Shown here piece after piece: positions 9,009-18,103 of a DNA stretch of 64,000 nt. Origin of the DNA: Solwaraspora sp. WMMA2056 (GTDB taxonomy: Bacteria; Actinomycetota; Actinomycetes; Mycobacteriales; Micromonosporaceae); assembly GCF_030345095.1 (NCBI RefSeq), contig NZ_CP128360.1:4030001-4094000 (forward strand), given 5' to 3'. Below the pieces are notes generated by a model, which saw only the letters and a program-made list of their open reading frames with translations, did not search any database and was not told the DNA's origin. A program made the translations under genes and the position numbers. Position 1 is the first letter of the stretch; each line of letters begins with the position of its first letter.

Positions 9009-10244
9009 TCAGGCGGATGTGGCCGGGCGGCGGGCGAAGGCCGGCGCGTGCTCGGGGCGCGGCCCGATGCCGATCAGGTAGGCCGGCAGCAGGGTCACCT
9101 GTGGCAGCCGGCGGGCCAGCGTGAGCACCGGTGCCGGTGGACCGGCCCGCCGACCGGCCAGGATCGGTTCCACCAGGTTGCGGTGCATCGCCCGCTGCAC
9201 CGACTGGACAGCTGCCGTCGGCAGGGCCCGGCGGGCCCGGACCCGGTCCAGCTCGGCCGGGCTGACCCGACCCCGGCGCAGCGGCCCGGCCAGTCGGGTC
9301 GCCGCGGCGACCGCGTCGGCGACGGCCAGGTTGATCCCGACCCCACCGACCGGGCTCATCGCGTGTGCCGCGTCACCGATGCAGAGCAACCCGTCGAGGT
9401 GCCAGCGGCGCAGCCGGTTCACCCGTACGTCGAGGTGCTTGACGTCGTCCATGCCGGTCAGGGCGTCGACCCGGTGGGCGAGCCAGGGTGCGATCGCCGC
9501 CACGTCGCGCCGGAACGCCTCGACACCCCTGGCCCGCAGCTGCGCATCGACGCCCTTGCGGCCGACGTAGGCGATCTGCAGATGGCTGGTGCGGGGGATC
9601 ACCACCAGGAACGCGCCCCGGCCGGCGGCCGGCAGCAGACCCGGCAGTTGCTCGCCGTCGTACCGGGGCAGCCGGAACCACCAGGCGTCGATCGGCACCG
9701 GAAACTCCCGTGGCCGCATCCCCGCCGCCCGTCGGACCGTCGACCACCGCCCGTCGCAGGCCACCGTCAACGCCGCGTGGATCTCGTCGGTACCGCCGTC
9801 GGCGGTCCGCACCCGCACCCCGGTGATCCGGTCGCCGTCACGCAGCACCCCGGTGACCTCGGTGCGCATCCGGATCGTGAACGTCGGCTCCTCGGTGGCG
9901 GCCTCGGTGAGCAGGTTGAGCAGGTCCCACTGCGGCACCATCGCGATGTACGGGTGCGGGGTCCGTAGGCGACGCAGGTCGCCGACGACGATCCGTCCAC
10001 CGTCGCCGGTCGGGAAGGCGATCTGCTCGATCCGGCTCTGCGGCAGGGCTGCGAAGCGGGCGCCCAGGCCGAGCTCGTCGAGCAGCCGCATCGTGGCCGG
10101 GTGCACGGTGTCGCCCCGGAAGTCGCGGAGGAAGTCGGCGTGCTTCTCGCAGACGACGACCCGCACCCCGGCCCGGGCCAGCAGCAGCCCGAGCATCACC
10201 CCGGCGGGACCGCCCCCGGCGATGACACAGTCGGTGTCGTCCAT
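9009..10244 (-). CDS. FAD-dependent aromatic-ring-type monooxygenase
   Basis: A 411-aa class A flavoprotein monooxygenase (PHBH/UbiH-like). Seen directly: the Rossmann FAD motif CVIAGGGPAGVMLG at the N-terminus, the central ACDG segment of the DG motif, and GDAAHAMSPVGGVGIN, the second FAD-binding motif. It would use NAD(P)H and O2 to hydroxylate a small, probably aromatic, substrate that cannot be named here. ATG at 10244 follows GGAAGGG by six bases. The frame stays open to 11600, but that extension is antisense to the DUF4394 gene and is not coding. It is monocistronic and converges with the GH63-type gene. Confidence 0.88.
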   Translation of the reverse strand: MDDTDCVIAGGGPAGVMLGLLLARAGVRVVVCEKHADFLRDFRGDTVHPATMRLLDELGLGARFAALPQSRIEQIAFPTGDGGRIVVGDLRRLRTPHPYIAMVPQWDLLNLLTEAATEEPTFTIRMRTEVTGVLRDGDRITGVRVRTADGGTDEIHAALTVACDGRWSTVRRAAGMRPREFPVPIDAWWFRLPRYDGEQLPGLLPAAGRGAFLVVIPRTSHLQIAYVGRKGVDAQLRARGVEAFRRDVAAIAPWLAHRVDALTGMDDVKHLDVRVNRLRRWHLDGLLCIGDAAHAMSPVGGVGINLAVADAVAAATRLAGPLRRGRVSPAELDRVRARRALPTAAVQSVQRAMHRNLVEPILAGRRAGPPAPVLTLARRLPQVTLLPAYLIGIGPRPEHAPAFARRPATSA

Positions 10245-10535
10245 GGACAGCCCTTCCGTCGATGCCGTCGACCGGGGCACTGGACCCGACGACCTGTCCA
10301 TCGCATGTTTCCGCGTGCGGTCGGCGCGACGCAAGGGCGCGAAGTTGCGGCTGCGGGTAAGCGGGACCACTGGTGCCGGTAGCAGCTCAGGGTGCGCAGT
10401 GCGACCAGTGCTTCCCGATTCCTCCAATGGGCGAACTGGTGTTGTTCCAGTTACCTGGTGTTCTGCGAGATGTTCCCATCTTCCCAGGTCCGGGAGCCGG
10501 GCCGCCGTCACCACATCGGGAAGAAGAGGTATGAC

Positions 10536-11537
10536 ATGGCAAACAAGTTGCTCAACCGTGGCTTGGTGCTCGCGGGCCTCGCGGGCCTGGTCGGCGTGGC
10601 CGTGACCGTCACCACCACGCTCACGGCGGCGCCGGCCTTCTCCGACAGCGGAGCTGAGCCGCAGGTCGAGTCGGCGACCGGGCCTGACCGGTCCGGCTGC
10701 GCGGTGCAGCGAGGCGGCGCGGGCGGGGGTGCGAAGGACAGCGGTGGCAGGGACCACCACGGCAAGGACCACCACGGCAAGGGCGGGCTCATCTCGGTCG
10801 GGCTCACCGTCCACCAGAAACTGGTCATCTTCCATGTCGACGCCCCAGGAAAGGCACACGACATCGGCACGGTCGGCGGCGATCTTGAGGGTGACGACTA
10901 CCTGCTCGGTATCGATTACCGGGTGCAGAACGGCGAACTGTACGGGGTCGGCAACGTCGGCGGCATCTACCTGCTGGACCTGTGCGCCGTCACCGCGGAG
11001 AAGGTGAGTCAGCTCAGCGTCGCACTGGAGGGCAAGTACTTCGGTGTCGACTTCAACCCGGCCGCGGACCGGCTGCGGGTCATCAGCGACGCGGGCCAGA
11101 ACCTGCGCCACGACGTCAACCCGGGCGGCTCCACGGTTGTCGACGGCACTCTGACCTACCCGCCGGCGCCGGAGACCGCGACCGGACTGTCCGGTGCCGC
11201 GTACACCAACAACGATCTCGACCCGGCGACGGCCACGACCCTGTTCGACCTCGACACCAACCTCGACCAGATCGCGCTCCAGTCTCCGGCCAACTCGGGC
11301 CAGCTCGCCGCCACCGGCGCGCTCGGCGTCGAACCTCACCCGAACGCCGGCTTCGACATCTACAGCACGGTGCGGGACGGCCGTACGGTCGCCGTGCAGG
11401 GCTTCGCCGCCATGGACGCCAACGGTCACAGCAGCCTTTACAAGATCAACATTCTGACCGGTGCGGCCGAGAAAGCCGGCGACTTCCCGAAGAAGTACCA
11501 CGTCACCGACCTGGCCCTGCCACTGAACCAGCTCTGA
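10536..11537 (+). CDS. Secreted DUF4394 domain protein
   Basis: Predicted 333 aa. The N-terminus (MANKLLNRGLVLAGLAGLVG) is a basic stretch plus hydrophobic core, a Sec-type signal peptide ending near TAAPAFS. After a His/Gly/Lys-rich spacer (HHGKDHHGKGG) comes a domain with repeated GIDYRVQNGELYGVG and GVDFNPAADRLRVISD segments, typical of DUF4394, which probably folds as a beta-propeller. The function of DUF4394 is unknown. ATG at 10536 is supported by AAGAAGAGG six bases upstream. The 290-bp gap upstream is shared with the divergent monooxygenase; I see no clear operator in it. Confidence 0.85.
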   Translation: MANKLLNRGLVLAGLAGLVGVAVTVTTTLTAAPAFSDSGAEPQVESATGPDRSGCAVQRGGAGGGAKDSGGRDHHGKDHHGKGGLISVGLTVHQKLVIFHVDAPGKAHDIGTVGGDLEGDDYLLGIDYRVQNGELYGVGNVGGIYLLDLCAVTAEKVSQLSVALEGKYFGVDFNPAADRLRVISDAGQNLRHDVNPGGSTVVDGTLTYPPAPETATGLSGAAYTNNDLDPATATTLFDLDTNLDQIALQSPANSGQLAATGALGVEPHPNAGFDIYSTVRDGRTVAVQGFAAMDANGHSSLYKINILTGAAEKAGDFPKKYHVTDLALPLNQL

Positions 11538-11640
11538 CCTGCCAACTGACCCAGGTGCAGCCGCCCGGGTAGTCGCCAGCCGTGGCGGCCACCCGGGCAC
11601 CCTGCTGCCTGGTGGCCGCAGCGGCGCGGCGGGATGCTGG

Positions 11641-12525
11641 TCAGCCCGCCAGCGTCCGGGCGGCGATCACCAGGTAGATCGCGCCGCCACCGGCCACGGC
11701 GAGGCCGGCGATCAACGGCATCCGGGCTACCAACGCCCGGACCGGAGCCCAACCACCGCCGCGTCCCGACAGTGTGGACCAGCCCCGGATGGTGAGCGCG
11801 CCGACCGCGGTCAGCGTGGCGGCCATCCCGACGCCGAAGGCGCCGACGAGCACGATCGCGTCGAACGCCCGCCCGGTGAGCAGGCCGCTGACCAGCACCA
11901 GGAACGCCGAGGGTGACGGGAGCAACCCGCCGGAGAGGCCGATGGCGACCAGCCCGCGTCGTGACCACGGATCGGTCAGGGCCACCTCGTCGTGGTGATG
12001 GTGGTGGTGCGCCACCGGCCGGGCCCGTACCGCCACCGACCCGGCGCCGTCGTGCCGGGTCTCCAGCGGATGATCGTGGTGACGGTGCGCGCCCCCGTGG
12101 TCGTGGTGGTGGTCGCCGTGGTCGTGGTCGCCATGCTGATGGTCGTGGTCGTGGTCGTGGCCGCGCAGCTGCCGGTACGCCAGGTGCAGGCCCACCCCGA
12201 TCACCACCAGCCCGGCCAGCACCTGCATCCAGGCGGTGATCCGTTCGGTGCCCACGCTCGCGACGCCGCTCAGCCCGACCCAGCCGATCGCCAGAACCAG
12301 CACCGACACGGTGTGCATCAGCGCCACGATCACCCCCAGCCGCAGCGCGTCGCGGTACCGTCCCCGGGTGCCGACCAGGTACGCGGCGGTGATGCTCTTG
12401 CCGTGACCGGGCGCGACGGCGTGCGCGGCGCCGACGCCGAGGGCGACCAGCAGCGCCAGCCAGAAGACGGCACCGCTGTCGAACATCTCGATCAGCCGCG
12501 CCTCGAAACCACTGATCCCGGTCAC
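11641..12525 (-). CDS. NicO-family nickel/cobalt transporter with His-rich loop
   Basis: A polytopic membrane protein of 294 aa resembling NicO/RcnA metal transporters. The first helices contain GVGAAHAVAPGHGKSITAAYLVG with the conserved His residues; the C-terminal half has GLSGGLLPSPSAFLVLVSG. Between them is a long loop made largely of His and Asp, including a natural run of six His. GTG at 12525 is chosen: AAGGAGG lies five bases upstream, and it overlaps the stop of the preceding gene by four bases (GTGA), implying translational coupling. Metal specificity and direction (export or import) cannot be decided; the His-rich loop suggests Ni, Co or Zn binding. Confidence 0.86.
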   Translation of the reverse strand: MTGISGFEARLIEMFDSGAVFWLALLVALGVGAAHAVAPGHGKSITAAYLVGTRGRYRDALRLGVIVALMHTVSVLVLAIGWVGLSGVASVGTERITAWMQVLAGLVVIGVGLHLAYRQLRGHDHDHDHQHGDHDHGDHHHDHGGAHRHHDHPLETRHDGAGSVAVRARPVAHHHHHHDEVALTDPWSRRGLVAIGLSGGLLPSPSAFLVLVSGLLTGRAFDAIVLVGAFGVGMAATLTAVGALTIRGWSTLSGRGGGWAPVRALVARMPLIAGLAVAGGGAIYLVIAARTLAG

Positions 12526-13184
12526 CGGGTCCTCCTTCCGCGTAGCGTCCGCCACGCGATCAACACGGCCGTACCGCCGGCGGCGGCCAGGCCGGCGGCC
12601 ACGGCCCACACCGTCGCCAGCGGGCCGGTGGTGCCACCGTCGGTCAGCGACACCCGGTGGGTGGTCCGCGTCGCGGTGAACAACGCCTGCGCCGGGACCA
12701 TCGCGGTGTCGGCGGTGAGCACCGTCCGGTACGCGGTGTGCAGGTCGGTCAACGCGTCGAGGCGCACCTCTACGTCGGTCACCGGCAGCGGGCAGTCGAA
12801 CCGCAGCCGGGCACCGTGGCGCAGCAGGTCCGCCAGCGGCAGGACGGTCGGCGCGCAGGGCTCACCGGCCTGCCGTACCGCGATCCGTTCGGTCAGGTAG
12901 TCCCGGACCTGCGCGGAACGGGCGAGCTTCTGTTCGCCGGTCAGCGTGGTGTCCACCGGACCCGTGGTCGGATCCTCGAACGCCCCCAGCGACTGACCCA
13001 ACGCCACCCAGTCGTCCTCGGCGGCCTGCCAGGTGATCTCCACCTCGGTGCCGTCGACGTCGATGCGGGCGGTGGCCGGCGGGCCGAACGGGTGGGCGGC
13101 GGCCGGCGTCGTGGTGGCGGCCTGCGGCACCGGGACGAGCAGTGCGCTCGCCGCGACGGCCAGCAGGGTACGGCGGAGTTTCAC
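12522..13184 (-). CDS. Exported, membrane-anchored partner of the NicO transporter
   Basis: Predicted 220 aa, GTG start six bases after GGGAG. It has a Sec-type signal peptide (MKLRRTLLAVAASALLVPV...), an extracytoplasmic domain with two Cys (EPCAPTV and FDCPLPV) and a C-terminal transmembrane helix followed by a basic tail (WRTLRGRRTR). I do not recognise a named domain. The four-base overlap with the NicO gene argues that the two act together, for example as a metal-capture or accessory subunit; this is inference from position and topology. Confidence 0.75.
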   Translation of the reverse strand: MKLRRTLLAVAASALLVPVPQAATTTPAAAHPFGPPATARIDVDGTEVEITWQAAEDDWVALGQSLGAFEDPTTGPVDTTLTGEQKLARSAQVRDYLTERIAVRQAGEPCAPTVLPLADLLRHGARLRFDCPLPVTDVEVRLDALTDLHTAYRTVLTADTAMVPAQALFTATRTTHRVSLTDGGTTGPLATVWAVAAGLAAAGGTAVLIAWRTLRGRRTR

Positions 13185-13276
13185 GATCGACTCCCTGTCC
13201 CAGGTACGGTCCCGCCGGACGTTCGGCCGAGGCGGCCGGCCGGCGGCACCGTACCCGGGCGGTTGGCGGGTGGTGC

Positions 13277-14935
13277 CTACTTGGTGACGGTGATCAGCGG
13301 GCTGGTGATCTGCTGGTTCTCGCTGACCAGGTTGATGTGGTGGGTGCTGCCGTTCTTCGCCGTCGACGGGATCGCGAACCGCTGCTCGACGCGGCCGAGT
13401 TCGTCGGCGACCAGGTTCATCACGAAGACGCCGTTACGGCCGTCGGCGGCCTTGGTGTTGCGCAGGTAGACGGCGATCTTCTCGTCCGGGTCGTACCCGG
13501 CGGCCGAGATGGTGACCAGGCCCTCCATCGGCAGCGTGGTGCGGTCGACGCGGACCTGCTCGCCGGTGGTGTTCTCCGGCGTGCGGATCTCGTTGACGGT
13601 GCGCTCCCCGGCGGCGTTCTTGCGGATCAGGAACCCGTCGTGGTGCTCGCCGTTGGCGTACCGGGCCTCGAAGCGGATGCTGTCCGCCTCGACGTCGATC
13701 ATCTGGTACAGCTGGGTGTTCTGCGAGCTGCTGACCACCTCGGCACCGTTGCCGGTCCAGTTGGTCCCGCCGTTGAGGGTGTACATCTTGCCGCCGGAGA
13801 CGGACACGACGTAGACCACGCCGTTGTGCACGGCGGCGGACTCGCGCGCGGTGGCCACGTTGCCCCGGCCGTACGAGTGGTCGTGGCCCTGCAGCACCAG
13901 GTCCACGCCGTAGCGTTCCAGCAGCGGGCTCCACTGGGCGCGGACGTTGGGGTTGTTGCGGCTACCGGTGGTCGAGTAGACCGGGTGGTGGAAGGTGACG
14001 ACCGTCCACTTGTGCGGGTTGCTGGACAGCACCTGCTCCAGCCACGCGGTCTGCGCGGCCATCAACGTGGCGTTGCTCTGGTGGTTGGTGTCCAGACCGA
14101 TGAACCGCACACCCTGGTAGTCCAGGTAGTACGCGGTCTGCTTGAGCTCCTCGTTGCCCGGGCCGTTGTCCGGGTACGGGAACTGCGGCCGCCAGAACGT
14201 CGACAGGCCACCGCTGTACTCGTGGTTGCCGGGGATGGAGATGCTGGCGACCTGCTGGTTGATGAAGCCGTCGGCCTTGTGCCACTGGCCCCACTGCTCT
14301 TCGCTGTTGGCGTTGTCGATCAGGTCGCCGGCGTTGACGACCAACTTGGCCTCGGGACGGTCGGCGAACGCCTGGCGGAACACCCGCGGCACCGCGCTGT
14401 CGAGGTTGTTCTGCGCGTCGCCGTAGTAGATGAACGAGAACGGGTCGAAACCGTCGGCAGCGGTGGTGAAGTCGATCCACTCGCTCCAGTTGGTGCCGTC
14501 GCCGACCCGGTAGGTGTAGCGGGTGTCCGGCTTCAGCCCGGTGAACTCCACCTCGTGGTAGGTCGAGGCGTAGCCCAGGGTGGTGTTGACGGCGCTGGTG
14601 TTGCGCGCCATCACCCGGGTGACGGTGGCGTCGGCGGCCGGTACGCCGCCGACCAGGGCACGTGGGGCCTCGAGGATCTCGGCCTGCGCCCAGTCGGCGG
14701 GCGCGTCGGCCCGCCAGGTCACCTTCTGCGAGGTGGCCGGGGTGGTGGTGGGGATGAGCATGATCCGGTCCGGGACCGGGGTCGGCTTGTGGATCTCGGC
14801 GGCCGGGTAGCGGGCGGGCGGTGCGTCACCGATCGCCGGGCTGACCGCGAAGCCGCCGATCAGCGTGGCGGCCGCACCGGCAGCAACCAGCTGCGCGGTC
14901 CGGGACCGGCTGGTCAGGGCTCGTCTGACGGACAC
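13277..14935 (-). CDS. Secreted purple acid phosphatase-like metallophosphoesterase
   Basis: About 552 aa. After a signal sequence (MSVRRALTSRSRTAQLVAAG...) comes a fibronectin-III-like domain (THEVEF-type GLKPDTRYTYRVGDG), then a calcineurin-like phosphoesterase domain with all metal motifs visible in order: YYGDAQNN, NAGDLIDN, IPGNHEYSGG, TFHHPVYS and LQGHDHSYGRG. A C-terminal beta domain ends ITSPLITVTK. It should hydrolyse phosphomonoesters outside the cell, for example to scavenge phosphate. GTG at 14935 lies nine bases after GAGGGGG; the frame continues upstream to 15055 but without support. I see no convincing PHO box in the 260-bp upstream gap. Confidence 0.88.
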   Translation of the reverse strand: MSVRRALTSRSRTAQLVAAGAAATLIGGFAVSPAIGDAPPARYPAAEIHKPTPVPDRIMLIPTTTPATSQKVTWRADAPADWAQAEILEAPRALVGGVPAADATVTRVMARNTSAVNTTLGYASTYHEVEFTGLKPDTRYTYRVGDGTNWSEWIDFTTAADGFDPFSFIYYGDAQNNLDSAVPRVFRQAFADRPEAKLVVNAGDLIDNANSEEQWGQWHKADGFINQQVASISIPGNHEYSGGLSTFWRPQFPYPDNGPGNEELKQTAYYLDYQGVRFIGLDTNHQSNATLMAAQTAWLEQVLSSNPHKWTVVTFHHPVYSTTGSRNNPNVRAQWSPLLERYGVDLVLQGHDHSYGRGNVATARESAAVHNGVVYVVSVSGGKMYTLNGGTNWTGNGAEVVSSSQNTQLYQMIDVEADSIRFEARYANGEHHDGFLIRKNAAGERTVNEIRTPENTTGEQVRVDRTTLPMEGLVTISAAGYDPDEKIAVYLRNTKAADGRNGVFVMNLVADELGRVEQRFAIPSTAKNGSTHHINLVSENQQITSPLITVTK

Positions 14936-15195
14936 GAGTGAGGTCCCCCTCAGGATCTCGGCTGACCCGCCACCGGATGTGTGGCGGGACCACCGCATTG
15001 ATTCGTGGCCCGGCGACCGGCGACCGACACGGCGGTGACCTGGGGATGAACTCATGATCGACTAGCTGGGGAGGTAACCGACGGGTCGCCCCGCAGCCAC
15101 CCGCCCGACGGCCGCCGTTGGGCCACTGTCCGGTTCCCGCTGCCTACGATCTGTGCTGCCCGACCCGTCGAGCGAATCGCAGGTGACCAGCGAAG

Positions 15196-15732
15196 ATGAC
15201 GGCCCGCGCAACCCGCCGTACCGCATCGGCGACCAACCCTGGACGGTGGCCGCAGCCGACCCGCACGGCCGCCGTGGCCGTCGTCGCGATCGCCGCGTCG
15301 CTGAGCCTGACCACCGCGCAGCCCCACTCGGGCGCCCAGGTCAAGGACGACCGGTTCCTCACCGCACAGACACCCGGGGTGCTGCATATCGACGCCGGCG
15401 AGTGTTTCAGCGATCCGTTCTGGTATCCCCGGGCCGGTGAGGTCGTCGTCATATACACGCCGTGTGACCAGCCGCCGGTGGACAACCAGGTGTACGGGTT
15501 CGTCGACGCGCCGGACGGACCGTGGGACGCCGACCGTCTCGCCGAGTTCGGTGACCGCCGCTGCGCCGAGGGCTTCGCCCACTACTGGCCCGACGACACC
15601 CGGCCCGACCTGGACCACTACCCGGTGCTGCCGACCGCGCAGACCTGGGCCGACGGCGACCGCACGGTGATGTGCGTGGTCTACGACCGCTCCGGCCCGA
15701 TGGCCGGCTCCGCACTACCCCGGGCCCGGTGA
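15196..15732 (+). CDS. Septum formation family protein (secreted/anchored)
   Basis: A 178-aa protein with a basic N-terminus and one hydrophobic segment (AAVAVVAIAASLSL) followed by an extracytoplasmic domain with four spaced Cys: GECFSDP, YTPCDQP, RRCAEGF and VMCVVYD. This Cys pattern and the DAGECF opening are typical of the actinobacterial 'septum formation' (Septum_form) domain, found in small exported or membrane-anchored proteins. The biochemical role is not established. It is monocistronic; the ATG has only a weak ribosome binding site. Confidence 0.75.
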   Translation: MTARATRRTASATNPGRWPQPTRTAAVAVVAIAASLSLTTAQPHSGAQVKDDRFLTAQTPGVLHIDAGECFSDPFWYPRAGEVVVIYTPCDQPPVDNQVYGFVDAPDGPWDADRLAEFGDRRCAEGFAHYWPDDTRPDLDHYPVLPTAQTWADGDRTVMCVVYDRSGPMAGSALPRAR

Positions 15733-15768
15733 TCCTGGGCGCCGCGCCGCCGACGGTGCCGCTGGGCG

Positions 15769-16647
15769 TCAGCCGACGAGGACCGGGAGCAGGGTGAGCG
15801 AGTTGACCGCGCCGTGCACCGCGACGATCGCCCAGATGTTGCGGTACCGCGACCACAGGTAGCCGAGGAACAGGCCGAGTCCGCCGTTGAACATCAGCAC
15901 CACGGCGACGGTGTCGCCCGCCGGCCCGTCCCCGAGCCGGTGGGTGTGCATCGCCGCGTACAGCAGCGCGGTCGCGGTGATCGCCGGCCAGTGGCCGTAC
16001 AGCGCCTCCCACCGGGTCTGCAGCAGCAGCCGGTAGAAGACCTCCTCCAGCACGCTCGCGGTGAGGAAGGTCAGCACCATCGCCGTGACCAGCACCGCCG
16101 GGTCGTACGCGCGGTAGCCGGACAGGTCGGCCGGGCCGGCCAGCGGGCTGTAGTAGGCCAGCCACGCCCAGGCGGCGACCGCCGGCACCGGGCCCGGCCA
16201 GTACCAGCGCGCCGGTAGGGCCCGCCGGTGCTCCCGACCGCCCGGCGGCGGCGCCGGCCAGGCCCGCACCACCCACCACGCGCCGCCGAGCAGCAGCGCG
16301 ACCTTCACCGGCCCGTACCAGACACTGCCGGGGCCGAGCAGCAGTGCCGCCACGGCGAACGCCACCGCGATCGCGGCCAGGCCGAGCGCCTGCCGGGCGA
16401 TGGCCGCCCTCGCGTCGGCGGGTGCCGGCCGCATCGTCGGCAGCCGCGGCGGCACCAGCCTGGTCAGCGCGATCCCGACGGCCAGCGGCAGCAGCACCGC
16501 GAGGACCGGCACCGGTGAGGCCTCGGCGTCCGCCGAGGTCGTCACCTCGGTACGGCCGGTCGCCAGCAGCCACAGTGGTGCGCCGCCGATCACCGCCAGA
16601 CCCAGCCCGGTCACCAGGTGGCGCGGGGTCACGGCGCGCAGCGTCAT
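15769..16647 (-). CDS. CPBP-family intramembrane protease
   Basis: Predicted 292 aa with about eight hydrophobic segments. The signature of the CPBP (CAAX protease/bacteriocin-processing, ABI) family is present: EEVFYRLLLQ (the EExxxR motif), then YAAMHTH and a later FLGYLWSRYRNIWAIVAVHG with the second conserved His. These are the metal-ligand residues of the Rce1-like fold. Bacterial members process or degrade membrane peptides, but the target here is unknown. The start at ATG 16647 gives a protein beginning MTLRAVTPRHLVTG; longer forms would run through the promoter and coding region of the divergent thioredoxin-like gene. Confidence 0.87.
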   Translation of the reverse strand: MTLRAVTPRHLVTGLGLAVIGGAPLWLLATGRTEVTTSADAEASPVPVLAVLLPLAVGIALTRLVPPRLPTMRPAPADARAAIARQALGLAAIAVAFAVAALLLGPGSVWYGPVKVALLLGGAWWVVRAWPAPPPGGREHRRALPARWYWPGPVPAVAAWAWLAYYSPLAGPADLSGYRAYDPAVLVTAMVLTFLTASVLEEVFYRLLLQTRWEALYGHWPAITATALLYAAMHTHRLGDGPAGDTVAVVLMFNGGLGLFLGYLWSRYRNIWAIVAVHGAVNSLTLLPVLVG

Positions 16648-16740
16648 GGGCCCGAGGGTAGCCAGCGGGCGCACCCCGCCGTCTGCGGCAGGGTCCCGTC
16701 GTCCCGGCTGCGGCCGGCCCGCACGGGTAGGGTGACCGGC

Positions 16741-17301
16741 ATGGCTGTCACCTCCGAAATGGTGCCGCTGGGCACCCCGGCCCCCGATTTCGCGCTCACC
16801 GACCTCGCCGGCCAGGTGGTCCGGCGCGACGACTTCGCCGAGGCGCCGGCCCTGCTCGTCGCGTTCGTCTGCAACCACTGCCCCTACGTGCAGCACATCG
16901 AGGCGGTGCTGGGCACGGTGCTCGCCGACTTCCCGTCGTTGGCCGTGGTCGGCATCTGCACCAACGACGCCGACGCCTATCCCGACGACGCCCCGGCGAA
17001 GCTCGCCGAGCAGGCCGGGCGGGCCGGTTGGCGGTTCCCGTACCTGGTGGACGCCACCCAGCAGGTCGGCCGCGCCTACCGGGCGGTGTGCACTCCGGAC
17101 TTCTTCCTGTACGGCGCCGACCGGACCCTGGCCTACCGCGGTGCGTTCGACGATTCGACGCCGGGCAACGGCAAGCCGGTGACCGGTGCCGCGCTGCGGG
17201 CCGCGATCGAGGCGGTGCTCGCCGGCGCGGCGGTGCCCGAGCCGCACCAACCCAGCATGGGCTGCTCGATCAAGTGGCGGGCGGAGGCCGGGCACCGGTA
17301 A
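16741..17301 (+). CDS. Thioredoxin-like (AhpC/TSA-redoxin) protein
   Basis: A 186-aa cytosolic protein with a redoxin fold: MVPLGTPAPDFALTDLAG at the N-terminus, then VAFVCNHCPYVQHIEA, where CNHC is a CxxC active site, and CTPDFFLYG with the cis-Pro loop (CTP). This subfamily ('thioredoxin family protein' with CNHCPY) is widespread and probably reduces disulfides or peroxides; the exact substrate is unknown. It starts 93 bp from the divergent CPBP gene and is 31 bp ahead of the lipoprotein gene, possibly in one transcript with it. Confidence 0.87.
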   Translation: MAVTSEMVPLGTPAPDFALTDLAGQVVRRDDFAEAPALLVAFVCNHCPYVQHIEAVLGTVLADFPSLAVVGICTNDADAYPDDAPAKLAEQAGRAGWRFPYLVDATQQVGRAYRAVCTPDFFLYGADRTLAYRGAFDDSTPGNGKPVTGAALRAAIEAVLAGAAVPEPHQPSMGCSIKWRAEAGHR

Positions 17302-17332
17302 ACCCCGGCCGCTCCCCGCGCGTCAACCGGCC

Positions 17333-18088
17333 ATGAGCCGTCTGCGCGCACCGATGATTGTCTGTCTCGTCGCCGCCCTGTTGGCCCTCGCCGGCTGTGG
17401 TGGAGCCACCGGGCAGGAGGCCGCCGACCGGACCGGACCACCGCCGAGCTGGTCCTGGCAGGACAGTGGACCACCACGGGACGGCTCCCGGCCGCCGGAC
17501 CGACCCGCCGGACCGGAGGTGGAGTTGACCAGTGCCGGTCCGGACAGTCCGAGTGCGACGACCACCGACGTCTATCGCACCCGGTACGGCTGGGCGGTGC
17601 CGACCGCGCCGGTCGTCGTCGGTCACGAGGTGCGGCCACCGGTGGCCCGGTGGCCGCAGCCGCCGTTGCCGTACCTGGTCGAGATCGACGCGGCGGCGCA
17701 CCCGGCGGTCGACCCGGCCTTCAGCCGGGTGACCTTCGCCTTCCGGTCCGGCTTCCCGTCGTACGAGGTCGGATACGTGCCGACGGTCGTCCTCGACGGC
17801 AGCGGTGACCCGCTCGACCTGCCGGGCAACTGCTACCTGCAGGTCCGGTTCGTCACCGCCCAGGCCCACGACGAGCAGGGGCGGGTGTCGGTACGCCGGT
17901 CGCCCCGGCCGGAACTGGGGCTCGGTAGCCTACGGGGGTACGGATTCGCCGGTGACTTCGAGGGCCGGGTCACCTACGGTCTGGGTGTCCAGGTGGCTGG
18001 CGACTCCGACCACCCGCCGGCGGTACGGATCGCCGAACGCACCCGCGACGGTCTGTACGTCGTCGCGGTGGACGTCGCCCATGGCTGA
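17333..18088 (+). CDS. AMIN-like domain lipoprotein
   Basis: A 251-aa lipoprotein: the signal peptide ends in the lipobox LALAGCGG, so Cys would be acylated and the protein tethered outside the membrane. A Pro/Ser-rich spacer leads to a beta-rich domain with FSRVTFAFRSGFPSYEVGYV and LDGSGDPLDLPGNCYLQVRF, which resembles the actinobacterial 'AMIN-like' domain. The role is unknown, perhaps binding a cell-wall component. It follows the thioredoxin-like gene and is followed 15 bp later by the DAAO gene, so a three-gene operon is likely. Confidence 0.78.
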   Translation: MSRLRAPMIVCLVAALLALAGCGGATGQEAADRTGPPPSWSWQDSGPPRDGSRPPDRPAGPEVELTSAGPDSPSATTTDVYRTRYGWAVPTAPVVVGHEVRPPVARWPQPPLPYLVEIDAAAHPAVDPAFSRVTFAFRSGFPSYEVGYVPTVVLDGSGDPLDLPGNCYLQVRFVTAQAHDEQGRVSVRRSPRPELGLGSLRGYGFAGDFEGRVTYGLGVQVAGDSDHPPAVRIAERTRDGLYVVAVDVAHG

Positions 18089-18103
18089 TCGGAAGGTGGG
18101 CAG

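Noticed and set aside
9009-11600. An 863-codon minus-strand frame that would make a large N-terminal extension of the FAD monooxygenase
   Set aside because: The part above 10244 is antisense to the well-supported DUF4394 gene, has no domain, and a good ribosome binding site supports ATG 10244.
12000-12170. His6 tag or vector contamination
   Set aside because: The His run lies inside a longer natural His/Asp-rich loop of a NicO transporter with matching flanks.
13142-14941. A 599-codon plus-strand frame over the phosphatase gene
   Set aside because: Antisense to all metallophosphoesterase motifs; Val/Gly-rich translation with no recognisable fold.
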